Shown one piece after another: positions 34,581 through 47,181 of a DNA stretch of 64,000 nt (within the stretch, counting starts at the first letter, position 1; every line of letters starts with the position of its first letter). Source of the DNA: Stereum hirsutum FP-91666 SS1 (Eukaryota; Basidiomycota; Agaricomycetes; Russulales; Stereaceae). The DNA is taken from the NCBI RefSeq assembly GCF_000264905.1, contig NW_006763145.1:1180017-1244016 (forward strand). Reading direction: 5' to 3'. The notes beneath the pieces were generated by a model. It saw only the letters and a program-made list of their open reading frames with translations. It had not been told where the DNA came from and made no database searches. The position numbers and the translations under genes were made by a program.

Positions 34581-36136
34581 GCGGACACCTCAGATCAAGC
34601 TTCGCCCTTGTCCGAATCTATACCAGTCGGATACGTTGTTCCGTGATGTTTCCCTTTCTACCCAAAGACCGCACACGCGTCCCCACCCCGATCTCGACCG
34701 CCAGCTTCCATTCAAATTTTCGCATGCCTGAGTCGCGTACTAAAGGCAGTACCTCCTTCTCTGGTACAAAACAAAGAACTGAAATACAACTGACAAGCTC
34801 AACTAGATCAAATTCTGATACTCGATAAGGTTCAAGGTTCTATTGGACTCTGTAGGACGATGCTCGTCGACACTCGACCCAGCGATCCTCAATCACGGCG
34901 TATGAATCAATATCTGGCAAGTGTTTCTTTGATGTCCCGTGGAACTCACTCGCAGTCGTTTTGGTGTCTATCTTGCTCTCTTCCAGCTAAATGGTTTCCG
35001 AAATTAGTGACCCTAGCTCCTCAGATATTTTTCATCAGAAGCATCTACCTGTTGGCCTCCAATGATCCCTGCTTCGTCTGTTATAGATCAACACTGGGCC
35101 TGTGGGCTCATCACTGACGATGAGAATGAAATAAGTCACTCTCATCCTCCCAGTAAGTCTCTGTCCTGTTTGATTCGCTTTATTTGATAGGGGGAACTGA
35201 GTTCAAAATTCCAAGTTCGAGCAATGTGCACGTAAGTTGTAAGCTTTGACCTTTGCATGTGTTCATACCCCGTTATACGTCGATGGCATCACTGCTGCAG
35301 ATCTCATCCATCTCCCGTCCTTCTCACAAAGAAGACTTTAGACCTATATGTTTCAAGTTTACTTGGAACTCGTTGGCGGAAGATCTGTCCGATCAGCCAA
35401 TGAGCTCTCGCAAAAAGTTCTAAGTTTTCCTTAACATATAAGCCCTTTTGTGAAGCGCTGTTGGCGAACGAGTTCGTGATCCGCTTTCATGTTGACGTTA
35501 TTGGACGCCAAATTAGAATGCTTCCCCTCTGAAGAGCTTCTGGGCTCACCTTCATTCCGCAGGGCCAAGAACGACGCATTTCAAGATTCATTACATCTAC
35601 CCATTGTATCGCGGCCTCTCGTTAACACGAGTTTCATCACTTGATCACGAGTGCATATGATACTATATGATACCGCGATGTGCAGCCTGCTGTGTGTCCC
35701 GCGGCACAGCTTTCTATCCCGGTTCAAGACCGAAGAGAGGCTTGCGGCTCGGTCGATACTACAAAGGGCGGTGCACTGAGTATCGATGCGACGTTCTGAG
35801 ACTCAAAGCTCTCGGAAATCGTAAAGCGTTTTCTAGACTTGCTGCTGCTCATTACTTTACAGGCGACTAAAAGCCTCGTAGCCTCCATCAGGAAGATGTG
35901 AGTAAATAAGGAGTTGAAAATGATATATCTCTGGCCAAATAGGGCACACGATATCACAACCCCAGATTCGAATCATTTTACTTGTGTTGTGCATTCCAGT
36001 CTTAGAATCCATTTTTCCTATATCATCTCTGTTCCGCCACGAGCGAGTTGATCCAGGGAAAAGATCCTTCTGGATCTCGTTTCATAAGTACTCGTTTGTA
36101 TGTGATCCAGAATGCAACTCCTTCAGGCTCTCCGTC
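34581..36136. other. intergenic, no gene seen
   Basis: A/T-rich with several short open frames, none with splice-supported extension or family resemblance. The frame just upstream of 36137 is open to about 35,984, but the better start is the ATG at 36137. Confidence 0.35.
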
Positions 36137-37856
36137 ATGGACCAATCCTTGCCCCCCGACGTTTCAAACGTCGAGATTGTTGACCTTGGTGGACTCGACG
36201 TATCCATCATAATATCCACATTCCTCTATGCTATTAGCTGTTCTCAAGTCTTTGTCTATTGGAGAAGCGGATTTGGCGACGGGTCGCTGATCCGCTGTCT
36301 AGTAAGTCGACAATTTCTTCTTCAACATTCTTTCATGCTGATTGGGCACATATTTTATAGGTCGCCTCGGTGTGGTGTGTGTCTTCCTCTTCATTAACAT
36401 CCGTCACTCCGATCCTGAGGGGAGACAGGATTCTGGAAACTATCCATAGCGTAATGTTTTGGGCCCATCAATACCATTTAACCGTGACTCTCTATGGCAA
36501 TGCGGACGCCATCAAATATGGCTGCTGGGCTTTGAGCTATTCCTTGGTGGTGCATGGGCTCATTACTGCTTTTGTGCAAGTTCGTAGGCGTCCAAGTTTA
36601 TGATCTTGGCCTGGTCCAACTAATTATTGCATGTTTTCGCTCTAGGCATACTATTCCTTCCGCCTGTATGCACTTTCAGGCTGGATTATGGTCAGCGTGC
36701 TCTCTTGGACCGGGTCTTTACTTGAAGTCGTCGGGTCGTGCTATGGCACCTATGCTTTGGTTACGGCCAAAGGCCCATACCCAGAAAACCTCTACCGGGC
36801 TATCACTGCGACCGCCGCCCTGGACGTCCTCATCGACATCATCAACACGAGTTCACTCTGTTATTGCTTGTACAAAAGACGTACGGCAGCCAGAAAGTAA
36901 ATATCTTTCTAATCCTACTTGACCCAACTGACCCAATTGGTCAGTACGAATGATATCATTACAACAATAGTTCGTTGGACAATTGGTATGTTACACTAAA
37001 CCTTCTCATCAGCCGTTCTATCATGTTTGTATTGATTGTCAATAGAGAGTGGAATGGTCACGGCGTAAGATGTAAATTTTCTGAATGCTCGTATCCCTAT
37101 TCTAACATTTATTTGATAGATTCATGGCAGTAGGCATCATGGTCACGGTAAATCCTGTCTTATATCCTCCCGAGCCTCTGACAACTTACTCGGTCTTGGT
37201 ATAAGGCTATTGTGACTCCGCACACTGGTAAGCCATCCTCCATATTCGTAAAATCCCACAGCTCTTGGCTTATTTGATCGTTTATTATATAGCTATATTC
37301 ACCTCAATAACCGCATTTTACTCCAAATGTGGGTAATTAGCACCATTCAACACCATAACCTGTTATCTCAACAGTTCTTTGCAGTATATTCCAATTCACT
37401 CCTAGCCTCGTGAGTCTCGGATCTCTCACTTGTTGTGCTACTCATTCTGACGCACTCGGGCCCACAGATTGAATTCACGGGGGCCATTTGGTCCAACTAA
37501 GCTGGCCCGTCACCACAAGGGCCTAGTTCGTCTTCGCATTCGCACGACTCAAGTACGTTCCCACTTTATGGCATTCGTTTGAGGGTAGATGTGCTTATTT
37601 TTTGTCACTGTTCATCCAGGAAACAATCGAGGTTCCATCGTACAGGCTGGCCACCATGCCTCCCCTCGGTGACTCGAATGCATCTTCAGGAACGACAGAA
37701 ATGACCAACGATTGTGCGACTTCTTGCGACAGAGGCGTGGATGGCGACATTGAAGCGGAATCGGAATCTGTCCTCTGTATCAGTGCCGATCAAGCCTCTT
37801 TCTCTGAGGACAAAGAGACGGTCATCATCGATAGACAAAAAGCAGCGAGAGATTGA
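36137..37856 (+). CDS. DUF6534-type multipass membrane protein, copy 1
   Basis: Twelve exons: 36137-36301, 36361-36374, 36429-36579, 36646-36896, 36945-36985, 37046-37064, 37120-37147, 37206-37227, 37293-37328, 37385-37409, 37468-37552 and 37620-37856. They total 358 codons (357 aa). Seven hydrophobic segments are followed by a hydrophilic acidic tail. Family marks are WILETIHSVMFW, VVHGLITAFVQAYYSFRLY, WTIESGMVTAF and KLYSNSLLASLNSR. Such proteins are abundant in Agaricomycetes and of unknown function. The exon pattern, including a 14-bp exon 2, is shared exon for exon with the gene at 52.5-54.2 kb, so the two are paralogues. Confidence 0.82.
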
Positions 37857-38054
37857 AATATTGGTAAGACCTTCACGCATAATTCTATTGCGGTATTTCT
37901 CATACGGCCTCGAGCATCTTCAAGACGGAATCGAATTGCTCGTATCAGTATCAAACTTCAACGTGCGAGTCGAATAACAATCTTGGCTATTTATTGGCCG
38001 TCATTCGTGAGAAAACTCGTCTGGGGACGGAGAGCGTCGGCGCTTGGGCACATC

Positions 38055-38102
38055 GCATCAGTACTTCCGGGAAGCCCCTGACGCCTCCTGACGCCTCCTG
38101 AC
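38055..38102 (+). repeat. left inverted terminal repeat of the Plavaka element
   Basis: Begins GCATCAGTACTTCCGGGAAG and continues into CCCCTGAC and two CGCCTCCTGA units. It matches 45535-45581 in reverse complement with few differences. Confidence 0.8.
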
Positions 38103-38257
38103 AAACAGCCGGAGCCGGAGCCGGACTCTCGCGAAAAGGCTCAAGTCAGTCAGGACGTCAGGACTCAGGGATAATCCCTGCTCGCGTCGTGCGGTACTGT
38201 AGTGTGAAGGGAGGAAAACTGATAGTAATATATACATCTACTTTGAAATACAACTAG

Positions 38258-41200
38258 CTATTGTTCCTCCGCCTCAAGTTGCTCCAGCTCCTCTAAGTAT
38301 AGGTCAACGGAAGAAGGGAAACATTCGTGACTATGATAATCTGCGTACTTGTTGAGATAGAAGGTTCGGAAGGCAGTATGGCTGTAGGAGAAGTTGAAAT
38401 CGCGGGGGAGGAATGCGGAAGATGTTCTTCCCATAAGGTGGCATGCGCGGAAGATAGAATCAAGGGGAACAATGTCTATAGGCCGACTCCCGTGAACGGT
38501 CTCTGGCCTTACAATCCACATACCCGTCAAAGGATCGGGGGTATCATCAACGGGTAAAAACCATTCGACCAGGGCGCACGGAAACACGGAACCATCACAA
38601 CGTAGTCGCAAAAAGCGCATGATGCGCGCAACGGTCATGCCTCCCATAGGATCATCCTCCTCACCAATTCCAACAAGCACGGTGTCCCGCCGTTCATATT
38701 GTCCAAACCAGGACGGGTGGCTCCGTATCACCTCAGAATGCATACCAAATGGACCAGACAGCTCACTAGGGGAGTAGTACCTCGCATGCGCACTTGAAAA
38801 GACTTGAATTGAGCGACCATATCCGGGTAGTTCGTCGACGGGGACGTCATCGGGATCGAGATCGGGATCGCGGTGAATTTGACCGTAGAGGAAACGGCCA
38901 AGTTGGGTGTGGAGTGTACCCGCAGAGACGGAAAGTTCGGTTGCGAGCTGGGAGACAGTCCGACTGTGGACTGATGCATTGTGGAGGTTAGTTGGCTAAG
39001 TATTACAATGCAAGACCAATTAGACGTACGTGGTTTCTTTGCAAGGCGAACCGACAGCGGAGCATGCTCATCACCAATATCGAATACATCCTCATCCGGT
39101 GCATGATCGTCCATACGGTTCTGGACTACGTCCCAATTATCATCATCGAGTATCACTCCGGCTCGCCCAGTCTCTGCTAATGCAGCCTGATACACATCAC
39201 CCCTCAGCATCCCCTTCCGTCCGAAACGAGCGCGAGCGGCCGAGATCTTCATCATGCGAGTGTTACGGAGAAGAATCTGACTGATGGGATCGTTCCGGCT
39301 TGAATGTCGCCAAGGCTCCTTCACCGCTCGAATGTGTTTAGACTCGGTGATGGATGTACAGACACCGTTAGGGGAGCCGAATAACTTGATGCTGTGGGTG
39401 TAGTGGACAAGTGAGTGTTGTCGGGGGAGGGCGAAGTCGTTTCGGATTCCTTCCGACAGGAAGATGTTGCGATGTTTGTGGAAGCGGGCGAGAGCGATGT
39501 CCATGAGGCGAAGAGAGCGCGTGTCGTGAGAGGAGCGACGGGCGATGTAGCAGAAATCTGAGAATGCCACGATGGCCTGAACCATTTCTGCGGGGACGTG
39601 ATCGACGATGGCTGGTATGTACACCTATATCAAGGAACGTGAGACCGAGAATTGTAATTGAGGGCAAAATACTGAACCTCACCTTCATCAAAGCCTTTGA
39701 ATCATCACCGGTCCATTGCTTGAACTTTCGACCTTCAGGAAAACGGCGAAGTCCGGGAAAAGGAGGCGCTGCGGCGATTCTACAAGATGATTCACATAAG
39801 ACGCAGAGTAGTATGTACATAGGCAGGAAGCGGAAACTGACTTCCGGTCAATATCGTCCAAAATAGATTCGGCATCGGCTTTCGAGTGATTGGCCTTGAT
39901 GTAGTCTTCAACCCAGGTGACGAGGTGGTCTTTGAAAGTGCCCTTGATGAGTTGATGAAGGAGGTCGGGCGTAAGGAGCTCGTGAATGTCGGCTCGTGGG
40001 AAGTGTTCGGTGAAGGGCTGATGCATAACAGTCATCATGTCAGCTCAATTCACAGAATAGGACAGACGCGACACGCACGGTGACATCGTCATTGACGCCC
40101 CAGACATCCCATAACCTATTGGAGTCGTATGTTTCCCGTAAGCACTCGGTATGTTCTTGAAAACGTGGCGGGCCCTTAGTCTTCAACTGTTCTGGGAGTG
40201 CGAGACATCTAATCCCGGTCAGTTAGATGATAGAGTGAGGAGTAATTTTAAGGTAGTATTTCACTTCGGGCACCACCCTTGGACGATCCCGGACAAGAAG
40301 ACCTGCTCAGGATAATCGGCGAGGACAGGGCCAAGCCCGTATATGATGTCACGATAGTAGCCGTCGAAGCATTTGGTCAAGACGGGCTTCGACATGGCAT
40401 CCCTGAGCGGCTCGAGAATACGAGCCAAGGACGCATGGTAGAGCTGTTTCTTGAATAGTCGAAATTCGGGGTCGTCATCATCCGCGCGTGATCCTAATAC
40501 AGGCTCAGACACGACAACAAACGGTGAAGTACTAGGGAATGAAAACTGTACCTTTGGGAATGGCCAAAAATGCGATTGGGACAATCGCCTCAGCGTGTGC
40601 ACGTCGTACGCTGTTTGTTGTGTTCATGATGCCTCCATAGACCGGGTGAAACTCCTGATGGCCGGTGGCGACGGAAACAGTGGTTTTGTCTGTCCCGATG
40701 ATGATGGGAACGAACATTGATCCACGAGTGGACGGATCTTCACGTGCAATGGTATTCTGAATGATCTGGGCATTAGTGGGGCTGAGGCGAGTACAAAGGG
40801 GATAATAGAGGCTTACACATTGGCGCCACGCCCACTCGCCCGAGAAGCAGTCGGAATAGCGACGCGTATGAGCTTCAGCATATTCGCGATATGGACGAGT
40901 GTCAAATTTGCCTAACACCGTGGATAAGTACCGAAACCGCCAAACGACCAGGTGAGTGGACTGTGAACGCACCTCGGAACTCTGGATTACTAACCATCGT
41001 CGAAAAAACTTCACGAGTGTTGCGCATGTACATCGTCCATGGTGTACGCTTCCATGCCGCTGATTCATCGGTTACCCGTCCCGTCCACCGACCAGAGGTT
41101 GCCTCCCAAGCGCCAGCGTTAAACTCGAGGGCATCAATCCTGGATAGAAGGTCCGCGTTATTGACATACGGTGCGTCCTTGTTGTTGTCGAGAACGTTCT

Positions 41201-41576
41201 TTGCGGCCCACGCACGGAAAAGGTGGTTCATGTCTTCGGCGGACCCCTTCATCTTCTCAAACAGAATCTCACCGATTTCGAACGTAGGCCGGTCTTCATA
41301 GCTTTCCCAGCTTGGCGTGAGATCCTCGGGAGGTGGTGGTGCATGAGCAGGGAGAACATTGCCGTGCCCATCTTTTCGTATGGCTGGTCAAATATAATAG
41401 TAAGCACAAGTCGTCATAAGCGATAAACAGGACGAGATACCATTAAGTAGAGGGTGCCGGAGTAATTTGTGTACTGCAGCCTTTGGTTTTGGGTGACGGT
41501 GTACACGAGTGTTGTGGGTGCGGAATGAGCGACGAGTAGGGTAGGTTTGGCGGCATAGGTCGCAAAAGAAGGCCAT
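38258..41576 (-). CDS. Plavaka transposase
   Basis: Catalyses cut-and-paste movement of the surrounding element. The preferred start at 41576 gives an N-terminal C2H2 finger (FCDLCRQ..., H-T-RVH); an in-frame ATG about 51 bp upstream is possible. Exon 1 ends at 41431 and exon 2 opens about 41,384; further introns follow throughout. Family landmarks in order: FDTRPYREYAEAHTRRYSDC, FVPIIIGTDKTTVS with the first catalytic Asp, TGHQEFHPVYGG, YRDIIYGLGPVLADYPEQV, TPDLLHQLIKGTFKDHLVTW, and the C-terminal half through PWRHSSRNDPISQIL and ARYYSPSEL. The stop is at 38258. No internal stop or frameshift is seen in the stretches read. Length is about 1,050 aa, usual for Plavaka proteins. Exon borders in the middle are approximate. 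Confidence 0.88.
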
Positions 41577-41901
41577 GAACAGTATGATGAGCAGTGCGCA
41601 GGTCAGCGCACGTCGGGTGAGGACCATGGGGGCAGTTGCTGGTCGAAGGTGCGAACGGCAAGAGAAGTTTTCGATGTTGGCCGTCGAGGGGCGGAGCGTA
41701 AAGGGCCGATCGCAGAGCGATAACAGAAGACCGTGTGGCGTGCCGGTTGTGGTTGGGAGGCGATTGGTTTGACAGGTTTGGGGCACCCCTTGCGACCGAC
41801 GGCATCAGAAGTGACTCGACTTCATCGCTCGTCGTACTCACCGTTGTTTCACTCTGCTCACGATCTTCTCACCCAGCTCTCTTAATCTCGACGACTGTGC
41901 T

Positions 41902-44900
41902 ATGCCACCCAAAGGTCTTCGCAGTGAGGAGACGATCATCCCAACAGATAATCCTCCTCCATCCCAGGCTAAGCCTCGTCCAACACCAGTAAACGCGAAG
42001 CTTCCAGCCCAACGGGTGAAAACGACACAGCCTCCTGCCACGTTGAGTACCAGATGCTCTGATCAGCAGGCGCAGGAAAGCCAGGTGCAACAATCCAGCA
42101 CAAAAAACTTACGAACTGCGAAACGAGCCTCGACATCTGCACCCCAGATATCTGAGCCAGTCCACCTTTCACAATCCCTTTCTTCATCCCCTCTCGAAAC
42201 AATCTCTATACCAGCAAAACGAAAAGGACGTCCGGGGAAGGATGAGAATCCTTGGAGGAAGGCAGGGGTTGGCAAGCGTAGTCAGAAAGACATTTCGGCG
42301 GATGCGGCGGGTAAGCGAGCCGAGGCGAATGCGAAGGCAGAGGCGAAAGAGAAGCAACAGGAAGAGAAAGATCTGAGACGGAAGAATGGGGAGGTGGAGC
42401 TGGGCAGGCTGATGGATGGTCGGTCAAGAATGATGAAGGAGATTGACGAGGCGGACGTGGTTCCCTCTGACATTGACTCAGAATTTATCCCAGAGGATCT
42501 CTTTGGTGACGAAGACGAGTCCGAGTACGAAGAGGTGGTCGTTCGCAGAAAGGTAAGCATTGACACTGGCTTTCTTGGATGTCGATCTCACGCTAGCGTG
42601 TGCGCGTCCGAATCCAGAAACCGAAACCCAGCGCTAAAGAGAAGAAACGCGCGTCCATCCAGAACCACCGTCAAGCTGTGGACGACAATCGACACGAATG
42701 TGAGGTCCCGCTGGTCGCTGCCAATGCGTGAGTATTTTGCACTGCTTCGTCCTGTTCAGCGTCGTAATCTCACAATAACTCCCCAAACCATAGATCACCG
42801 AGTCGTACTAGGCCGAAGTCCACCGCGAACTCAAGTAGCACCAAGAAGAAACCCCTCATTCGTGACGCCGGCCTTGCTGAAGACTGGCGCAAGAAGACAA
42901 AGCTAGTCCCTCCCGGGGCAAAGACTCCAGCACCGAGACCGAAGAGCGAGAAGGATGTTGGAGCTGTGAGGGAGACGGACGGTGGCCTCAATGATGCAGA
43001 CGTCCGAGCACTGAAGCCGACTAGTAGTACTGGACAGGGTCGACAGCGGAAGCAGGTGCGTACTATCCAGTTTTGTTTCAGTGATCGCAAAAGTCAACTT
43101 CGTTGTACTGTCGTCACTAGCTGGTAGAGTTTGTGGCCACGACCATGGAGGAAGAACCTAACAGCGGCGATTCAGAGATGGTACGTACCCATTACGTTGC
43201 ACCACTGGCATGACTTAGCCGATATTGAATCTTGTACGAACACCTCGCAGGCAGCCCCGTCGGTGCAGCGCTCTCGAGGTCACAAGAATGCTATTGACCC
43301 CGACCGAGCTGCTCTACTCCCGCCAAAGAAGTCTACGACGCGCGCAGCGAAGACGAAACGTCCTGAAGAAACGTCGACCGCATGGGAATGGGTGCCCGAC
43401 TGGTTCAAGCCCTATTACAATGACTCCTTCATGCCGACGCTCTACCACATTACAAGTGTTTCATACGCACCTTTCACTTACGGACCAACAGCGGATCTCT
43501 ACCTCGATTTGGTTACACGGCTTGTCTCGCACCTTTGTCCCGACAAGGACTACGAAGTGACAAGGAAATGCATACTGTACAGACGGGTGAGATTCTTGTT
43601 TTACTCAAGATGACCGTTGTGTATAATTTTGAACGTGTTGCCGGATGCGTTACAGAGCAAATCTAGCCAAGATACATGGCGGAACCACTATCAAAAGACT
43701 GCAAATACGGTCGTTACCGAGGCACTCACTATTTCCAGGAAAAAGGGTGGAGATGCCGCGGTAAAGGCTCATGTGAAACGAGCTCTTGGTCCGTGTGGTG
43801 AAGCATTCTGGGAGAAGCCTCACCCCACCGTAAGTGACTCTCCACATTTTCGAACGTGTACTGATGGTGTCTTAATATGATTCGATTAGACCCCAACAGG
43901 CCCTCTATGTTCTCCATATATCCTCGAAGTCTTCGGCATCCAGTACGTGAAGGCCACAGAGGGGGCAATTAAGGAGTTTTATGACCCCGATGACCTTCCA
44001 GTTGGTGCACTCTTACTGTCGGTTTTAGCGGTATGCCCTTTCGGCTTTTGTGTCCCTTCCATTCTCGTTATGGTACCAAGTAGTTGATTCTTGCTCGTGT
44101 TACTTCTGCAGGTTCACAGAGCGTTCATGTCATGCGAGAGCGGCACATCCGAAGGTCTTGAACCGTTTTCCGGCGAAGACCAATGGATCAAAGACAGAAC
44201 ACGCGACTATCTGGCCGAGCACCCAACAGACCGTCATCGCGACGGCTCCATACGCCAGTTAATTAAACGCCCCCGCCTCTTCCACGAACTTATCAGGAAG
44301 GCAACCGAACGTGTATCGCATCATCGTCGACGATTTCGTGCCCCAAGTGGGAAGCCCTCCGAAGCCGTCGCTTTGTATATACCTAGCAGCCCGCCTCCCG
44401 AAGAACACGATGACGAAAATTCCACTCCCGCCAGCGATGCGGAAAGCGGTGGTTCCATGGAGTCGGGAGGCAGGATGGAGATCGACGAAGATGTGCAAAT
44501 GGGCGAAGACCTCATGGGCGGTGCAGATGGTGGTGTGCGTGAAGACGCTAGTAATGTGCATGGACTCGATGGTGACGGGGATCGGCATGAAGGATATGAA
44601 AGCACGGATGATGACCTGTATGTGGATGACCCTGATGGGGTGTATCTTCGTAGTGATCCCGACCAAGGTGCGTCAGCTCTCAGGGCTCGCTTTCTGTTTG
44701 CCACATCCCCATGACCGTTTGACTGACGGTGCTTTTACTTATTCATCCAGGCATAGTCCGTGATGCAGATGGACCTCTCTATGGTAAGTACACTTTTTCT
44801 TCACTCCCTTTCGAAGCTGAGTGTGCCTTCATCATCCTTCAAGGCCATCTTCTACCTCCCGAAGAAGATACCGTTGTGGCGGAAGAGAGTGAGAATATGG

Positions 44901-45296
44901 GCACTGATATGGTGCGAAAAGACGCTGAACGTTCAGCAGGTGCGTTTCCTTCTGCCTCGGGACCTGTGGCATCGCTTATCGGTGTCTCACGGCCATTACT
45001 GTATAGAACTCGAAGATGATGGCGCAGAAATTATTGGGCTGGTGGAGGACTTCGAGGAGGGTGGCAGAGAACTCCCCCCGAACTTTTTTGACGGGTTCGA
45101 CTCGAACCCTGGGCGTCACCTGCGAGCTAGACAACGCAATGGGATGATTACCCCATCAGAGGGTTCACGTAGCGGTTCTGACGACGGCGAGGGCGGCTTC
45201 AGCTTCTACCCTCGCAGCTCAGACCCGTGGGCCCGAATTATCGGCCTCAGTCCTTCTCAACTCTCGCACAGTGAGTCGGAGCGGGTCTTAGATTGA
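41902..45296 (+). CDS. Plavaka companion gene, DUF6532-like
   Basis: Begins 41902-42552, followed by about ten further short-intron exons; the last ends at 45296. The N-terminal third is disordered and basic (repeated Lys/Arg/Pro/Ser with predicted coiled coil around AEAKEKQQEEKD). The middle is a folded helical domain: WVPDWFKPYYNDSFMPTLYH, LYLDLVTRLVSHLCPDKDY, LGPCGEAFWEKPHPT, LCSPYILEVFGIQYVKA and AVHRAFMSCESG...YLAEHP. The tail is acidic. The middle resembles DUF6532 proteins of Agaricomycetes; this is from memory and unverified. Function is unknown. Its place inside a transposon, sharing a divergent promoter with the transposase, suggests a role in transposition or its control. Confidence 0.65.
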
Positions 45297-45534
45297 GGGA
45301 GAAGCATGTAGAGTAGTAGATACCCGAGCACCATTTTAACATGCTAGTAGAGTACGTCTATTTATGCATATATACACAGTCTTCGGTCTACCGGTACAGA
45401 CAGTCGAGGGGCGAGCACAATAGCCGTTGCTGCACCCTTCCTTCCTGACAGCCTGACAGCGGTTCGAACCAGCGTCCTGATTATGTTTCGACGCGACTTT
45501 GCTGCTCTGGTCCCTGACGGCTCCTGAACCCCTG

Positions 45535-45581
45535 ACTAACCTAGTCAGGACATGTCAGGGGCTTCCCCGAAGTACTGATGC
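45535..45581 (-). repeat. right inverted terminal repeat of the Plavaka element
   Basis: Reverse complement begins GCATCAGTACTTCGGGGAAG, then CCCCTGAC and TCCTGAC. Counterpart of 38055-38102. Confidence 0.8.
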
Positions 45582-45929
45582 TCTGTTAGGGCAATGTCCC
45601 GACCTGTATTCCCCTGTAACACCGTTGTACACTAGATTTCAGTATCGCTAGGTCATATATACATACATGTTACAGTTATTTTGAGAGGCATACCTCTTCA
45701 GCAGTCCTCGGTCGCCCAAAGGTCTCAGTATATGTTGAGATGTGTACGAGTCGAGGATTGTGGGGCACGTTATGAGCTCCCGGCAGTATCGAGCTGCCGG
45801 TAGACTCCTGGTCACCAAGATGATGATGGAATAATTTGGAGCGAGAATTGAGCGAGACCATCAACGAGTTTGTGTACACCTTGGTCTGCATCATGGAGCT
45901 AACCACTAAATGAGCAAGGAGCTCGACGG

Positions 45930-46915
45930 TTAGGCAATATTTGATCTATTGTAAACCAGCACATATAATTCCCTCCTGGCAGAGGATTGGGAAATAAATG
46001 TTTTGGCGTACACCAGATCAAACATAGTTGATTGATACGAATGAATCAAGCGTACAAAACAAGGAATAACGTGGTGTTGGGTTGACCATATATGACGGCC
46101 GTGTCCAATATCACGATGAGTGCCGTCATTGCACCACTCTCAACTGAGCGGCGAATCAATCTGTTCAGAATGTCACCGGTTGCATCCTGTCCTCTGTTGA
46201 TAGTATCATTTTTGAAACATGATAACTAGATCAGCAGAAGAAATATTATAAGATGAGAGGACAATCCAAACGTATCCCGGAACATACCAAGAACACCATG
46301 CAGCCAGCGATGAGCACATCGGCAATGGTACTCCCTACATTCCATATCTTGACTCGAATATTTAAGCTCCATAAATCGTAGTTCAAAAAGACATCTGACA
46401 CGTACCCCGATCGGAACCTCAATAATATGCCACTGGTCCAAAGAATGATACTCGAATAGCTTTTGAGGGATCGCTACTAAGGCGTTGATACCTATCACAA
46501 AGCCAGATATTTGACGTACCTTAACACCAACGTATATAGAGGCAATAGCTTGGGTGACGGAGGCCTGAGTAGACAGATTCACATCAGAAAGTGAGCGTTA
46601 CCAAAAATATCACGCAAATAATACCAACGTAGAGCCTCCTCTTTTTTCCTAGCACATAGATGCGATACACGTAGAAGGCCTGGACCCATAGTGAGACTGT
46701 ATGTCGCATATGAGTTCAAGTTATGAAAAATCTGGATTATAAGCGCTACTGACCAAGACCACAGGTAGGAGGGATCGCTCGAAATCCGAAGCTGAACTCT
46801 TGTAAGATAGCAGGTCTTCCCCAACCGTTACATAAAAAGAACCAGGCCGCGTCGAAGCATATACCATTTTGAAAAGTGTCGACAATGAAAAGTCCGTAAA
46901 CTATCAGGATTTTTC
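45930..46915 (-). pseudogene. 5'-truncated DUF6534-type membrane protein gene
   Basis: Minus-strand exons show the same family as the genes at 36.1 and 52.5 kb: FIVDTFQNG...WFFLCNGWG, VQAFYVYRIYVLGKKRRLYVGI, ASVTQAIASIYVGV, GSTIADVLIAGCMVFL, NRLIRRSVESGAMTAL and VYAKTFISQSSARREL. The first transmembrane exon expected upstream is missing; instead a SINE copy begins within about 40 bp. Near the 3' end the acceptor before VYAKTF reads CTG where an AG is needed. Loss of the 5' exon plus a broken acceptor support a pseudogene. Confidence 0.65.
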
Positions 46916-46949
46916 CCCCCAGGTAAGGATGACATCAGATTTAAGTATG

Positions 46950-47181
46950 GGCACCACTCATTGGTTTTGGCAACGACTTTCCTTCCTTCCGCCACTTATG
47001 ATTCTTTTGTGAGTCTGGTTTGGGTTCGGGATTCTCTTTACCAAACTTATAGCACCAGTGCAAAAAATACGGCCTGCAAAGATTCTGCTTGACTGGTTCA
47101 ACGCAGGACCGAACTGGGAACCTTCTGTGCACCTTCCGGAGACGTGTGAGACAGAAATCATAACCATTAGACCATTGAACC
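46950..47181 (-). mobile_element. tRNA-Val-derived SINE, copy B
   Basis: The tRNA-like head at 47181-47094 differs from copy A by a shorter intron and by T-arm changes (CCCAG/CTGCG no longer pairs fully). It therefore cannot be a good tRNA and is best read as an older SINE. The body to about 46,950 aligns with copy A. It sits at the broken 5' end of the DUF6534 pseudogene. Confidence 0.7.

Larger units (their letters stand above)
38055..45581. mobile_element. complete Plavaka (CMC superfamily) transposon
   Basis: Left end 38055 and right end 45581 are inverted copies: GCATCAGTACTTC, then (C/G)GGGAAGCCCCTGAC, then TCCTGAC repeats. The exact tip is uncertain: a 2-bp duplication fits as TC (tips GCATCAG) or AT (tips CAGTAC). 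The 7,527-bp interior holds two divergently transcribed genes, the transposase (38258-41576, minus) and a companion (41902-45296, plus), with 325 bp between their start codons. Both genes are open across all visible exons, so the element looks young. Subterminal CCTGAC/GTCAGG repeats occur at both ends. Confidence 0.85.

Noticed and set aside
38741..38991. Reading frame break inside the transposase 3' half
   Set aside because: The apparent stop in the long frame is resolved by a short intron; the next exon (GQIHRDPDLDP to ARYYSPSEL) continues the family pattern.
47094..47181. Second functional tRNA-Val gene
   Set aside because: T-arm pairing is broken (CCCAG against CTGCG), so this copy is better explained as a SINE head.
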